From: Lophium mytilinum
Taxonomy: Eukaryota; Ascomycota; Dothideomycetes; Mytilinidiales; Mytilinidiaceae
Assembly (NCBI GenBank): GCA_010093605.1
Contig: MU004198.1
Span: 1,246,456 to 1,310,455 of the forward strand
Length of the DNA: 64,000 nt
Direction: 5' to 3'
Shown here: positions 1-10,418 of the stretch, in pieces
How the letters are laid out: each line of letters opens with the position of its first letter
How positions within the stretch are numbered: position 1 is the stretch's first letter
Made by a program: the position numbers and the translations under genes
The notes under the pieces: model-generated
Seen by the model: only the letters and a program-made list of their open reading frames with translations
Databases searched by the model: none
Told to the model about the DNA's origin: nothing

Positions 1-731
1 TGTTGCGATTGCGGCGGTGCTTGGGAAGGACTAGGAGACTGTTGAGGGGGGAAATAGTTGTTCGGAACAGGAGGGGCATAATTGGTAGGAGGTATAGGCG
101 ATTGCTGAGTATTTGTATATGTTGGTGATTGCCACTCAGTAGGTTGGCTTTGCGGGGTGCTTGTCGGTTGCTGCGGACCAGCTTGGTACTGGGGTGTATT
201 TGTCTGCGACTGGATTGGAGGAGTAGATTGGTATTGGTGCGGAATGGCCTGTTGGGGTTGTGTGGGATTTGGATATTGAGTGATTGCCTGTTGTTGTGGA
301 TAGTTCTGATACTGCTGGGCATTTTGTGGATTGTTCTGGTACTGGTGTGTTGGATTCGCATAGCTGCTTGACGACGGTTTGTTCAGCTTCTGGCCCACAG
401 TTTTGCTCAGTTTTTGCCATGCCGGTTTCGATGTTGTCACGGCTTGGTTGAACACCTGGTTCAAAGAGGCGACGGAGAACTTAGAGGAGCCATGTGGTTG
501 AGCTGGCGAAGAACTATGCTGCGGCGCATACGTATTGCCGCTATTTGGTGCTTGATACGGCGATGGACTGGGCTGCTGTTGGTAGTACTGGCCGGGCTGC
601 TGTTGGTGTTGCTGCTGCTGGACTTGAGGCGGTCCTTGTGGCTGTCCCGCCTGATGTGGGTATTGTGCCGGCGACACAGATGGGGGCGGGACGTAGGCGC
701 CAGGGATCGGGGCGTGAGGAAACTGGGACAT
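1..731 (-). CDS. P/Q-rich protein, partial (C-terminus beyond left edge)
   Basis: An open frame runs on the minus strand from an ATG at 731 to the window edge, about 243 codons with no stop, so the C-terminus is missing. The N-terminus starts MSQFPHAPIPGAY. Most of the visible protein is low-complexity Pro/Gln/Tyr/Ser with QQQ and PQQ runs. One less biased island lies near residues 84-119 (SKFSVASLNQVFNQAV, then KPAWQKLSKTVGQKLNKPS). Such proteins often act in assemblies of signalling, RNA or trafficking factors, but no catalytic domain is seen and I do not assign a function. It is transcribed divergently from the dehydrogenase to its right, across about 620 bp. Introns beyond the edge cannot be judged. 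Confidence 0.65.
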   Translation of the reverse strand, partial: MSQFPHAPIPGAYVPPPSVSPAQYPHQAGQPQGPPQVQQQQHQQQPGQYYQQQPSPSPYQAPNSGNTYAPQHSSSPAQPHGSSKFSVASLNQVFNQAVTTSKPAWQKLSKTVGQKLNKPSSSSYANPTHQYQNNPQNAQQYQNYPQQQAITQYPNPTQPQQAIPHQYQSTPPIQSQTNTPQYQAGPQQPTSTPQSQPTEWQSPTYTNTQQSPIPPTNYAPPVPNNYFPPQQSPSPSQAPPQSQ

Positions 732-1349
732 GGTCGCGACAGGCAACGAACGATCACAAGAGACGAGATGAAATAAGAAGCGCAAAAATATGACTGTATT
801 GTGCTAACAACATGCAACGAGAGAGAATGAGGGTTGGAGGGCAGAGGGGTTCCTCGCCTTCGGAGGATTGTAACCATTTGCGGAGCTTGGCGGTGGCTTG
901 AGGTGGTCCGAGCATGAAGACAATAGAAAAGAAGGAAATCCGCAACTGTTTGTTAGCATACAGCTCGAAGAAATGTTGGCATGCAAAAACCTCGCGCACC
1001 TGACTCGAAGGTCTGTATAGACTTTAGTAGTGTTGAGTCTCACCCTCGACGTCCATCTCCGAAGTCGCTTAACCTTCCCCTTTAGCACAGCACCTCCGCT
1101 CCCCGCAAGATGGCCCCTCATCCTAGCTTTCTACGCTCTATCATGCCACTCTCAATCGCATCGGGCGAAGGGGCGGCCGTCCTCACGCAACGTCACTTGA
1201 TGCTTTAGCTGCGGAGTAGGTCGCGGCCAGCGACGGCAGTGCCCAATATGTCCAGTCCGCTTCCTGTTAATACCTCCTATACCGCGCTACCTTCGACTCG
1301 TCACACTCCTCGAGCCTTGTTTCTTCCACGCAATTGATATACGTCCAAG
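732..1349. promoter_or_regulatory. Divergent intergenic region
   Basis: This 618-bp gap lies between two divergent starts (731 minus, 1350 plus) and must hold both promoters. I saw no convincing TATA box and no conserved ORF; the frames here look like chance openings. Confidence 0.4.
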
Positions 1350-2543
1350 ATGAGAGCTGCGCGGTACTACGGCAAAGAAGACATACGGATAGAGCAGATC
1401 GATGAAGCTCCGTGTGGAGAAGGCCAGGTTCGGGTGGGTGCAAACTACACTATTCATATCCATGAGCATTGCCAGAGTATACGTTCTAACAGCCTACGTG
1501 CTCTAGATAGCCCCAGCATTCGTCGGTATCTGCGGGACAGACCTTCACGAGTATCTCGGAGGCCCAACCTTTGCGCCCACCTCTCCCCATCCCGTCACGG
1601 GTGACACGATCCCCATTACATTTGGCCATGAGTTCTCTGGTGTTGTAAAAGAAATCGGAAAAGGCGTCGAAGGATTCCAAGTAGGGCAAAACGTGGCCGT
1701 ACAGCCCACAATATACTGCCGGACCTGTCAAGCATGCACGCGGGGTGTTGAAAACGCGTGCTACAAGGGGGGCTTCATTGGCCTCAGCGGCGGAGGAGGC
1801 GGACTGAGTGATTCCGTGGTTGTCCCAGTGGACACATTGTTTCCATTGCCATCGAATATTCCCCTCGACATTGGCGCCCTCGTCGAGCCGCTGTCGGTAG
1901 CGTGGCACGCTATATCTGCAGCCCCGCTCACTCCGGACTCCACCGTACTCGTACTCGGAGGAGGGCCGATAGGACTGGCCGTCGTGCAGTGTTTATCTGC
2001 TTTAAAAACGAAGAAGATCATCATGAGTGAGGTGTCTTCATCACGGCAGGCCTTCGCCGGCCAATTCGGAGCTCACCATGTACTCAATCCGAAGACCTAC
2101 GACCTCGTCGCCATGAGCAAAGAGTTGAGTGGAGCTGACGGTCCAGACATCGTTTTTGACTGTGCTGGGGTTTCAGCGAGTATTGCAACAGCTACCCAGG
2201 CAGTGAGAGTCCGTGGGACAGTCGTCAACGTGGCCATCTGGGAGAAAGAAATTGCTTTTCAGCCAAACAATCTGACCTTCCGTGAAGCTGTTTACAAAGC
2301 TGTCTTGGGTTATCAGAGGAAGGATTTCCAGGCTGTCATTGACCATATCGCGAATGGTATGTGGAACTCACTTTGGTGTTACAGATACAAATAGACTAAC
2401 ATATGATTGCAGGAACGCTGAAGCCAGAACGCATGATCACTAGCAAAATCAAGCTTGAAGATCTAGTAGAGAAGGGTTTCTTACCCCTGATTAACAATAA
2501 GGAGAAGCATGTCAAGATTCTGGTAGATCTCAGCGCGAAATAG
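1350..2543 (+). CDS. Zinc-dependent medium-chain dehydrogenase, (R,R)-butanediol/sorbitol dehydrogenase type
   Basis: Three exons (1350-1433, 1507-2356, 2413-2543) give 354 aa. The introns are 73 and 56 nt, both GT-AG, the first with a CTAAC branch site. Catalytic zinc ligands are visible as Cys37 (GICGTD) and His69-Glu70 (GHE). The structural zinc loop has C-x2-C-x2-C-x7-C (in CRTCQACTRGVENAC), and GGGPIGL is the Rossmann glycine motif for NAD(P). The family oxidises or reduces secondary alcohols and vicinal diols such as 2,3-butanediol or polyols in the cytosol. Length and motif order match BDH1-like enzymes. The exact substrate cannot be told from sequence. Confidence 0.93.
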
Positions 2544-3578
2544 TTTCCTTATTGCGCCTCGAAGCTGTCAAAGTCCAGCGGTAACTACGATTTGCATATA
2601 ACGTAAGTGAGTAATCTAGGTGAAAGATTGTATTGAAGCACTCTTACTTTCTTCTCTTGAGACTGCACTTTAATACTCGGATACACACTTTGACAGCGCG
2701 AGCGAACTGCCCTTGGTCTGACTCGTACCTATGTACATCGTGAACTGTGGTGGTGCGCCCGGCCTGAAGAGAGCCGCCACAGCTACCTAACTATTTCCCC
2801 AGGCAGGCTTCTTCGCCTCCTCCCAACCCCCACTACATCCTAATTCCATCTCTTTTCCAGATTCATACATCAGCAATTTCTCCACAAATACAAACTAAAA
2901 ACAGAGTCATGTAATGCGGCGTCTCTACGCCTAATGGTGCGCCCGTCACTACAGTGACAGGCCACAAGTTCATGATATGACAGTACGCAGCTTATCACTG
3001 TTTCTCATGCAAACAAATACGATTCCGCGAAACCTATGACTATAGAGGAAATATAAATATACCGCAAAAATCTCTATACCGAGGCTTTACTGTAAAAGGA
3101 AGGTGGAAAAGATTGAAAAGCGGAACCCGAGGGTCAGCACGAGCGTGGCTGGGGCATTCGTTTGGGGACCTGTGAGCGATAGCGATCTCGGATGTCGATT
3201 GCATGAACGAATTATCTCCCCATGCAATTACTATGTACTGGGGACGCACTGTTGATCTTTCGCTTACTATGTAGATCTTCACCTCGCCATCCCCAGGGCT
3301 TTGGCAGGTAGCATACTCGGTATTGAGTAGAAAGTAGCTTAAGGTACTTACAACATGACAGGTTACGTACCACGGATGACAGTCGGGTCGGCACGCTGTT
3401 AGGTGATAATTAGTTTTATCCGAAGGACGTGGGACGGAGCACAAACGTGATTGGGTGAAATTCCTACGTCATCCATTTCTAGTGTGCCAATTTGTGCATA
3501 AGATGAGAGGTAGGGGACGTTCACCAGAATCTCCAAATCAAATCATACCTTTCTTGAACCATTATTTTTTGCAGGAAA
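2544..3578. other. Intergenic, no gene seen
   Basis: About 1 kb between the dehydrogenase stop and the phosphatase start. The short frames, mainly minus strand around 3040-3444, show no family signature. It should contain the phosphatase promoter. Confidence 0.4.
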
Positions 3579-5213
3579 ATGCTTGTGTCAGTCACCATTC
3601 TTGTTTCGGCAATCCTCCCATTGGCCGGGGCATGGCCTCACCCATCGTACACCACCTCCACGTCTCCGTTATCGACATCACTCATTTCCGACACCAATCT
3701 CATCTCTAAATACTGGGGCCAACTTACTCCCTACGCAGACAATGCCGCGGATTACTTCTCTGTGCAAGATGTCGGTATTCCAGATGGCTGCCAACTTGAA
3801 CAAGCGCATACATTGCAGCGTCACAGCAATCGCTTCCCCACCAGTTTTTACGATGATGGACTGAACGATGAGAATTTCGGGAAGAAAATCATGAATTGGA
3901 CTTCCGCGAATGCGGAGAAATTCACCGGGCCACTGTCGTTTTTGAACTCATGGCATTATATCATGGGATCCTCGCTTCTCACCGGCTTGGGTGCTTCCTC
4001 GGAATTCCAATCGGGCGTGCAGTTCTGGAACCGCTACGGACGAACCCTTTACAATGCTTCCGCAGGCCAACTTGCTTATAATGCCAGTTTCGAAAACGGT
4101 ACCGCGCGACCAAAGCCCGTCCTTCGTACCACGAGTCAATCGAGGATTGAGAATAGTCAGATCAACTGGTCCCTTGGATTTTTTGGGACAAGTTTCGAAA
4201 CCGTGCCTAATCCAAAACTGGAGAACTTCACGGCGCCATTTGACTTGGTGATCATTCCTGAAGGAGGGACAGAGAATAATACTCTGGCTTCTTATGACAG
4301 TTGTTTCAACGACGACAATGATCCAACGGGTCAGCTTGGTGATTTGGACCTTGAAGGGTATATTCCAATGTATCTCAAGACTGCGACTGCTCGCATGCAG
4401 CAGTTTGCACCATCTGGCTTCTCATTCACAGCGAACGACACGTATGCGATGCAGTCCCTCTGCGCTTACGAAATGGCCTATATTTCATCTAGCTCATTCT
4501 GCTCCTTGTTCACGTTGAGCGAATGGGAAGGCTTCGAGAACACTCTCGACATGGAGTATTACTACGATTATTCCTTCGGAAGCCCGACTGGTCGTGCGCA
4601 AGGTATCGGATACCTGCAAGAACTTCTAGCCCGACTTCAGAACGAATACATCACTACCTCCAACTCCTCAGTGAACAGCACCATCACAAACAATGCGGCG
4701 GAGTTCCCCCTCGGACGCCCCTTCTATGCAGACTTCTCTCACGACGACATCATTGTCAGTGTCATGACGGCGATGTCGCTAGACTACTTCAAGGATCCGC
4801 CATCATTGACACAATATCCGCCAGACCCAAACCGCAAGTTCATTCTCTCGCGCATTACCCCTTTTACAGCCCGCCTTATTACCGAAGTGATTGGATGCTC
4901 AGATGCCGAACCGGGGACTCAGTCAGAAGCACGAACGCAGTACTCTCCCGGCCAGTATGGGTATTCGGCCAGCAACGCAACGCATAAATTCATTCGTATG
5001 CGTTTAAACAACGGCATCTTACCATTGTCGACGATTCGTGGAGGGGGGTGTGCTGGTAGGACCGATGGGCTGTGTGCAATGGACGGCTTCTTGAAGAGTC
5101 AGGAATCTGCTTATGCATTGAGCGAGTACAATTACGCGTGTTTTGGGAACTACACCATCTTAGCTCCTACCAGTGGACAAGACTATGACGGAGCTATTGT
5201 GCCACCCTCGTAG
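3579..5213 (+). CDS. Secreted histidine acid phosphatase (phytase-like)
   Basis: Single-exon frame of 544 aa. The N-terminus (MLVSVTILVSAILPLAGA) is a typical signal peptide, which supports the ATG at 3579. The histidine acid phosphatase signature is present as RHSNRFP (Arg81-His82, phosphate binding and nucleophile), and the distal His-Asp proton donor as FSHDD around residue 390. Many N-x-S/T sites and paired cysteines fit a secreted glycoprotein. The family removes phosphate from phytate, sugar phosphates or other monoesters outside the cell. The motif reads RHSNRFP rather than the usual RHGxRxP, so the Gly after His is Ser. The family is secure, the preferred substrate is not. Confidence 0.9.
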   Translation: MLVSVTILVSAILPLAGAWPHPSYTTSTSPLSTSLISDTNLISKYWGQLTPYADNAADYFSVQDVGIPDGCQLEQAHTLQRHSNRFPTSFYDDGLNDENFGKKIMNWTSANAEKFTGPLSFLNSWHYIMGSSLLTGLGASSEFQSGVQFWNRYGRTLYNASAGQLAYNASFENGTARPKPVLRTTSQSRIENSQINWSLGFFGTSFETVPNPKLENFTAPFDLVIIPEGGTENNTLASYDSCFNDDNDPTGQLGDLDLEGYIPMYLKTATARMQQFAPSGFSFTANDTYAMQSLCAYEMAYISSSSFCSLFTLSEWEGFENTLDMEYYYDYSFGSPTGRAQGIGYLQELLARLQNEYITTSNSSVNSTITNNAAEFPLGRPFYADFSHDDIIVSVMTAMSLDYFKDPPSLTQYPPDPNRKFILSRITPFTARLITEVIGCSDAEPGTQSEARTQYSPGQYGYSASNATHKFIRMRLNNGILPLSTIRGGGCAGRTDGLCAMDGFLKSQESAYALSEYNYACFGNYTILAPTSGQDYDGAIVPPS

Positions 5214-6544
5214 ACGCACGATACTGATGCGGTAGCAAATCGCGTTCGCATGGAGGGGTGGTAAAAGGATATGCTGCAAATATGTTAGTTATATAGTTTT
5301 ATTATGTACCAACACCGTGTCACTCAGCCACTTAGTAGCTGCAGAGAGAATGTATTTGCCTAGGTAACTCGCAAAAACGGTTTCTTTACTGAAGCCCACC
5401 TATGACTCCTAACGCGTGCACCAAACTCCATGCGGCTGGCAGCATTCGATAGAGCGCATTGGACCCCGTTCTGTACATTCGATGACCACTCTGTCCTCAA
5501 CCCACCGCCGTTCTACTTGGCGAGTCGCTCCTCCACATCGTCGACTGCTCTCTATGCATCCTCCATGGAGCCCTCTTCGGCGAGATTGGTGCTAGTACAA
5601 TCCTACAACACCGACTTTGCCGCTATACTCCACCCTTAGTGCTGCGCTCAGCGCGATGTCTGCGCTCTAAGCATCTCAGCGCTTGACGTCCTTTCCTTGA
5701 CTAGCAAGTAGCAGGGGTGTTAGTTGCTCAGCTGAACTGATCTCATCCCTCATAAAGACTGCTGAGCTTGGATGAACACTCTCTTCAGACGCTTTGATAC
5801 CTAGCACGTAGCTCTTGGTGTTGCAGCTTGGCTCCAACTTGCTCACTCGACACCACTGTCGGGGGTAAGCTGGCTGTTAAGCAGCCAATTAGTCAAGAGG
5901 TGGTCTAATTTGCACTGCTTGAACCTTGACATCACCCTTAGATCTTCAAAATCCTGTGGGGGTACCCCATGCGGTCTCAAGCCTCGATCAAACCAAACAC
6001 AAACCAATAAGACTCAAACCTCGAATCTCGGAGAGCAGTACACTACGTACCTTGGTCTCCCCTGCCTAGCCTAAGTAGTACGCCTCAAGCTTTACTTCAA
6101 CCGCACAGCAGCTTACTGGCTTATATACGTATACAGGAATATGGCTAAGATATACAACATCGGACTTGTCAACAGTTGCGACTATTGCGAAGGATGCAAC
6201 AGTGTAATTCCTTGCGGAGATGATGACTGTAAAGAGACTGGCGAAATTCACTGATGCTCCCAGCATTGAGGGGAAGAAGTACCGCTCTCTTTACGGGTCT
6301 ACGAAGTTGAGAGTGTAACTGAACTTGAGAATGATGACTAAGAAGTGGATTGGTTCAAACGAAGTAGTCGTTTTCTCTCTCTTTTCTCCTATTTGAGATA
6401 GTTATCAACTTTACGAATTACAAGCTGATCAAAGTCCTTCGGGTATCAAGGGTCTGCGCGATTTGAACACGCTCAATTTCAGCACGCTATAAGTTTGAGT
6501 GCGGTTCTAGAGGCAGGATGGCCAAGCTGCACCACAACAGGAGC
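5214..6544. other. Intergenic, no gene seen
   Basis: About 1.3 kb between the phosphatase stop and the 3' end of the minus-strand fusion gene. Only short unrelated frames (e.g. 5430-5639) are present. No repeat or RNA gene was recognised. Confidence 0.35.
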
Positions 6545-8448
6545 TTAGATACCGAACGGGGTGACCCTCCACAATGCTTGTTCTGCCTCCAATTCCTCCA
6601 TGTAGGCATTCCCAAAAGCACGGTGAAATATGGCCTCCTCAGGCCCACGGTTCCACACACCGTACATTGCCTTCGTGAATTCCCAGTACTCGGGTTTGAA
6701 TGCGGCGCATTCCCAGTCCACGATTCCAGACAAGCGACCACCATATATAAGCAAATTTGTCGTATGCAAGTCCGAGTGCGTGAAGAAAACCCGATGCTTC
6801 CGTGAATGTACCGGGGCTAGCCTTTTTCTTAGCTCTGGTCCTACGCCCATGTGATAAAGATGGGAGTTGAAGTCAGCCTCTGAATTGAAAGGTCCGAACC
6901 TCCCGTCTGGGACGCGATGATCTACCATTTCACCACCCGTCGTGTCGGCGAACGTATAGGGTGTATGATTCGGGATGCGGCGAAGTTGCTTGATACTCGC
7001 CGCCAAGTCGTCTGAGAGTTGATCGCGCTCTGCGTAGGACATGAGATGGAACACGTCTTTCAGCATTTGACCTCGGACTCTGGTCATTACCATGAATGTG
7101 TTGCCATCATCTTGGAAGGTGTCAATCAAGAGAGGTGCTGGGACGGATGTGTACTGCTCCACCAACTTCAATGCGGTGGGCTCGTTCTTTTGAGATCCCT
7201 CGCAGTGCTTGATATAGAGACCAAGTGGCACCCTTTTTACCAGGTAAGAGATTTCGCTAGGATAAAAATATGGTCCCGCCTTGGAAAGACCACGGTAGCA
7301 CCAAACTCGGGCAGGTTTTGGAACGAAGAGCCACAGTCTGCGGAAAACAAGTTGGGCATTTCTCCCAAGTAAGGCTATTCAAGAAGTCCCGTTAGTTAGT
7401 GCAATGAAAGATGTAATGGTCGTGATGTACCTGGAGCGCGCCAAGGCCAGCCTTTCGCAATCCGATCTTCAATAGAAAAGAGGTGCAAGGCGTTGGAAAA
7501 TCTATAATGTACGCGAAACAAGAAAGCGCTGGGTAGGCACAAATGGACCGGGTCTTTTGTGCGAACTGTAAACATATGTATAGTGTTCTCGAATAGTACG
7601 CCGTTGCTGAATTGAAGCCCAGTGCATTCTTCCGGATAGAGCGTGGTCATTGTGTACTGTGTAATTGAGTTTCTCAGTCAGTATTTTGCTTAATTGCTCT
7701 TCATAGGGCGTGACAAACCCTAGCTTCCGTTGCCTCCGCGATTTCACGCTCGTCTTCGTCGTCCCAGTCTACCTTCATCTTAGGCCGGATTTGGACATGG
7801 CCGTTACGAAATGCTGAATGGATACTCGGCGATAACAGCCAGAGGTTCTTAAGCCCGCCTTCATCGCTATCGTCGCGTAGTAGATTTCGCATCTGAGAGA
7901 CTTTCGGTGGCGTCAAAAAGGTTTCCAGAAGGGAGTGGAGTGAACCCTACCCATAGAAAACGTTAGCGTTCCTAAAGCTAAGATCGAATATATACACTAC
8001 CTCAGATGCCATATCGGGATCCTCAAATACTGTAGGCGGAATGATATACGCAGGTTCCATCTGGTTAGAGACACTGTGATCAGAGCCCTCCGTTAAAGAA
8101 CAATGAGGCCCGTCACGAAGAGGTAAGAGGGTCTGTAACTTGGGTGGTACTTCAGGAACGCCGGTTACTGACGAATAGTAAGAGTGCCTGCTACAAAATC
8201 TCTCATGTTAAGATGATTAACCCACGTTTGGTAGCTAATCTGCGCCAGTCTCGTTTCAGAGATCGAAGCACATTGTCAGTGCTTTGGTCAGAATTTTGTT
8301 CAATTAACCCTAAGATGTACCGAGCAACTTGGTCAGCATCAACAGCGTTTGCCACTAAGTCTTTCAGAAGCAGATGCTCCGTTGGAGTAAGCTGTGCGGA
8401 CATGATAGCTGCCACAGCCGCGTCCACCACCTTGGAAGTTCGTGGCAT
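6545..8448 (-). CDS. HNH-like domain fused to aminoglycoside-phosphotransferase (APH)-like kinase
   Basis: Read right to left, the exons are a first segment from ATG 8448, then up to 8207-8001, 7946-7719, 7656-7431 and 7374-6545. Introns at 7947-8000, 7657-7718 and 7375-7430 keep one frame. The N-terminal half resembles fungal HNH-like proteins (VTGVPEVPP, YIIPPTVFEDPDM, LWLLSPSIHSAFRNG, PSAFLFRVHYRFSNALHLF). The C-terminal half is a kinase-like APH domain with FTHSDLHTTNLLI (catalytic H-x-D-x4-N) and GIVDWECAAF (metal-binding Asp), ending WRVTPFGI. The join near 8207 is unresolved: the first segment stays open to 8206 in one frame, the next opens at 8207 in another, and no good GT-AG pair links them. 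That could be a missed intron, a sequence error or a frameshift. The cysteines expected before VTG are replaced by Ser (SSVTG). I know the fused layout from fungi; its cellular role is unknown. Confidence 0.75.
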
Positions 8449-9503
8449 TGCTGTGTAGTGGGATGCGCGTTTTGTTGTTGGATTTGAGAGATTGGGCGTT
8501 TGTGATTTCGCGAAGCCTGGTAAGTTTGGGTAGTAATGAGAGTGTAGTATAGACAGTGTCTGGCCCTGCTGGCGTTTTATCCCGTGGGAGTGACTTGTGC
8601 CGCCGAAAAACCGCTGAGGTGTGCCAAGGCCAGCCAAGCATCAGGGGGAACGTCACGTCAAAGCTACGCCTCTCATGTCCAGACATCACACCGGCACATG
8701 GCACAATTCGCACCAGTCTTGGACACAGGCATATATATCGAAACTCACTCGCCATAAACTGGGTCTGTTGCTTGACAGCTCTATTTCGAGCTCATCGAAG
8801 CTTGAAGGCTACATCCTACCCTTAGCAAGGTCCAATCGCCTCTTATTTTCTCCCAAGTGCTCAGATAGAGGAACTGGTCAGGCAACTCTTTCGCTCCACA
8901 GTTTACACAAGGGGGTGACTCGTGGAGCCTGAGCTATTTTTCGAAGCCCGGCGATACGAGTGATAACAGCGTTGCTGTGCCTCCTTCAGCGTTGCTGTGC
9001 CTCCCTCAGCGTCTACCATGTTGGAGCATACCACCCTGTGCCACGGTGCTTTTCATCATGGTTGCAAACGACTCTCATACTGGGTCCAAGCTGGCGCGTA
9101 TTCTTTTATATCTCCATCTGTTTCCTGAGGCTCACTGGTTAGCATCACTACACTTAAGCGCCACGCAAAGGTACTACGTCTGATATACTGCTTCCGCGTT
9201 CTGTTTGACTGCTGCGGCGAGTGTGCTAATATAGGCACCCAATTGCAATAATTGAATTCGCAAATATCCAGCTTTTCGAGACATCAACGGAGTCAAATGC
9301 AAAACGTTCCAACGATGAGCGCTCATGTTAGGAAGATTGTGGCCCTTCATCTTAACTTCATGGATATGCTTATAAGCCCATGGCTGCACACGTTTTCGAA
9401 GTCCAGATCACTCACATTCCAGCAAACAACTCTTTCAAAGCCAATTACCTCCACCCACCTGAACGCTGTCACAACACCTGATACCTTCGTACAATATTCC
9501 ACA
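8449..9503. other. Intergenic with one short tandem duplication
   Basis: No gene is recognised. A 20-bp unit (gcgttgctgtgcctcc followed by ttca or ctca) is duplicated in tandem at 8969-8988 and 8989-9008 with one mismatch. The region should contain the promoter of the minus-strand fusion gene and of the DUF6914-like gene. Confidence 0.4.
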
Positions 9504-9986
9504 ATGCCTAGGGACCCTCTTGTTTTCGTCGCCAATGGCCTCTATATCCTTCTATCGGATATCGGCGCGGAGCGGCAGTTTCATTAGGGCCTATATCTTG
9601 CACTCTCACCTGGACATGGCGTCATCTACCATCTCATCAACAACATCGAGACCGGCAATCAATGGGCCTACCAGATGAAGAACAGCACCAGGGTGCCAAA
9701 CTCGTTGAACCTGCTTGTTGCTATAAAGATAGCAGTCATTGAACCCGTTTTACAACCTTCCATGACCACAGTCCTAGCAGAAGTTCCTAGAGTACGATCT
9801 AGCAAATATGGGAATATCACTTGTCGTGTATGGGTCAAAGAGGCACTGTTGAAGCTCGATGAACTAGGCTACATCAAGCTCATCAAGACCGTCGAGTGGA
9901 TCGAAGATGATGCAATCCTTAAGGCCGGGGGCAACCGGCCACGTGGAGTCAGGACGGTCATCAGCAGCTCTGGGAGCGAGGCATGA
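9504..9986 (+). pseudogene. DUF6914-like small protein interrupted by one in-frame TAG
   Basis: From ATG 9504 one frame runs to a stop at 9986 except for a TAG at 9585-9587. The sequence before it ends SDIGAERQFH and after it continues GLYLALSPGHGVIYHLINN, then QWAYQMKNSTRVPNS and CRVWVKEALLKLDELGYI. This resembles fungal DUF6914-type proteins (YHWAL, then W-x-FE, then C-x-W-V-x-EAL), where a Trp usually follows the His. TAG in place of TGG is a single G-to-A change. Read on the other strand it is CpA to TpA, the preferred RIP context. No GT-AG intron fits around the stop. Function is unknown; without the stop the protein would be about 160 aa. A rare readthrough or an assembly error cannot be excluded. 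Confidence 0.6.
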
Positions 9987-10418
9987 AGTACTTCAGCAGT
10001 TGAATCTGGTATGCGGTTTACCCTTCTAACGTCAGGAAATTTGGCTAACAGAGCAATGGAGCAGGGCGTACGAGTGGTTCCCGCTGTGTGTCTTCCAATG
10101 CTGATCACTGTGAAAGGGTTATAGCTAGCTCATGGCTGTCACAGTGGTGAAGCCGGGAGCACCGCTTAGGACTGTGGAGATTCAGGCATGATCGATGAGA
10201 AGGGTTGTCAAGGATGGATGTAGTACATTTGAGCATGTAGCAACAAGATTGTAGCCGTTTTGCTTTATAGTCATGCGACGTCGCGGTTATTGCAGTTTTC
10301 GAGATAGTTGTACATCGCACTATACGTATCTATTCCCAGCGCATCAATATATCAAGTTTCCCAATACTAGAACCAGCTTCGCCTTTTCCTTAACGCTCGG
10401 TATATGTATTGCAATCGT
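9987..10418. other. Intergenic
   Basis: Nothing recognised between the DUF6914-like relic and the start of the degenerate repeat array. Confidence 0.3.

Noticed and set aside
9585-9587. TAG removed by a short intron
   Set aside because: No GT-AG pair in frame spans it; the surrounding sequence is continuous with the family.
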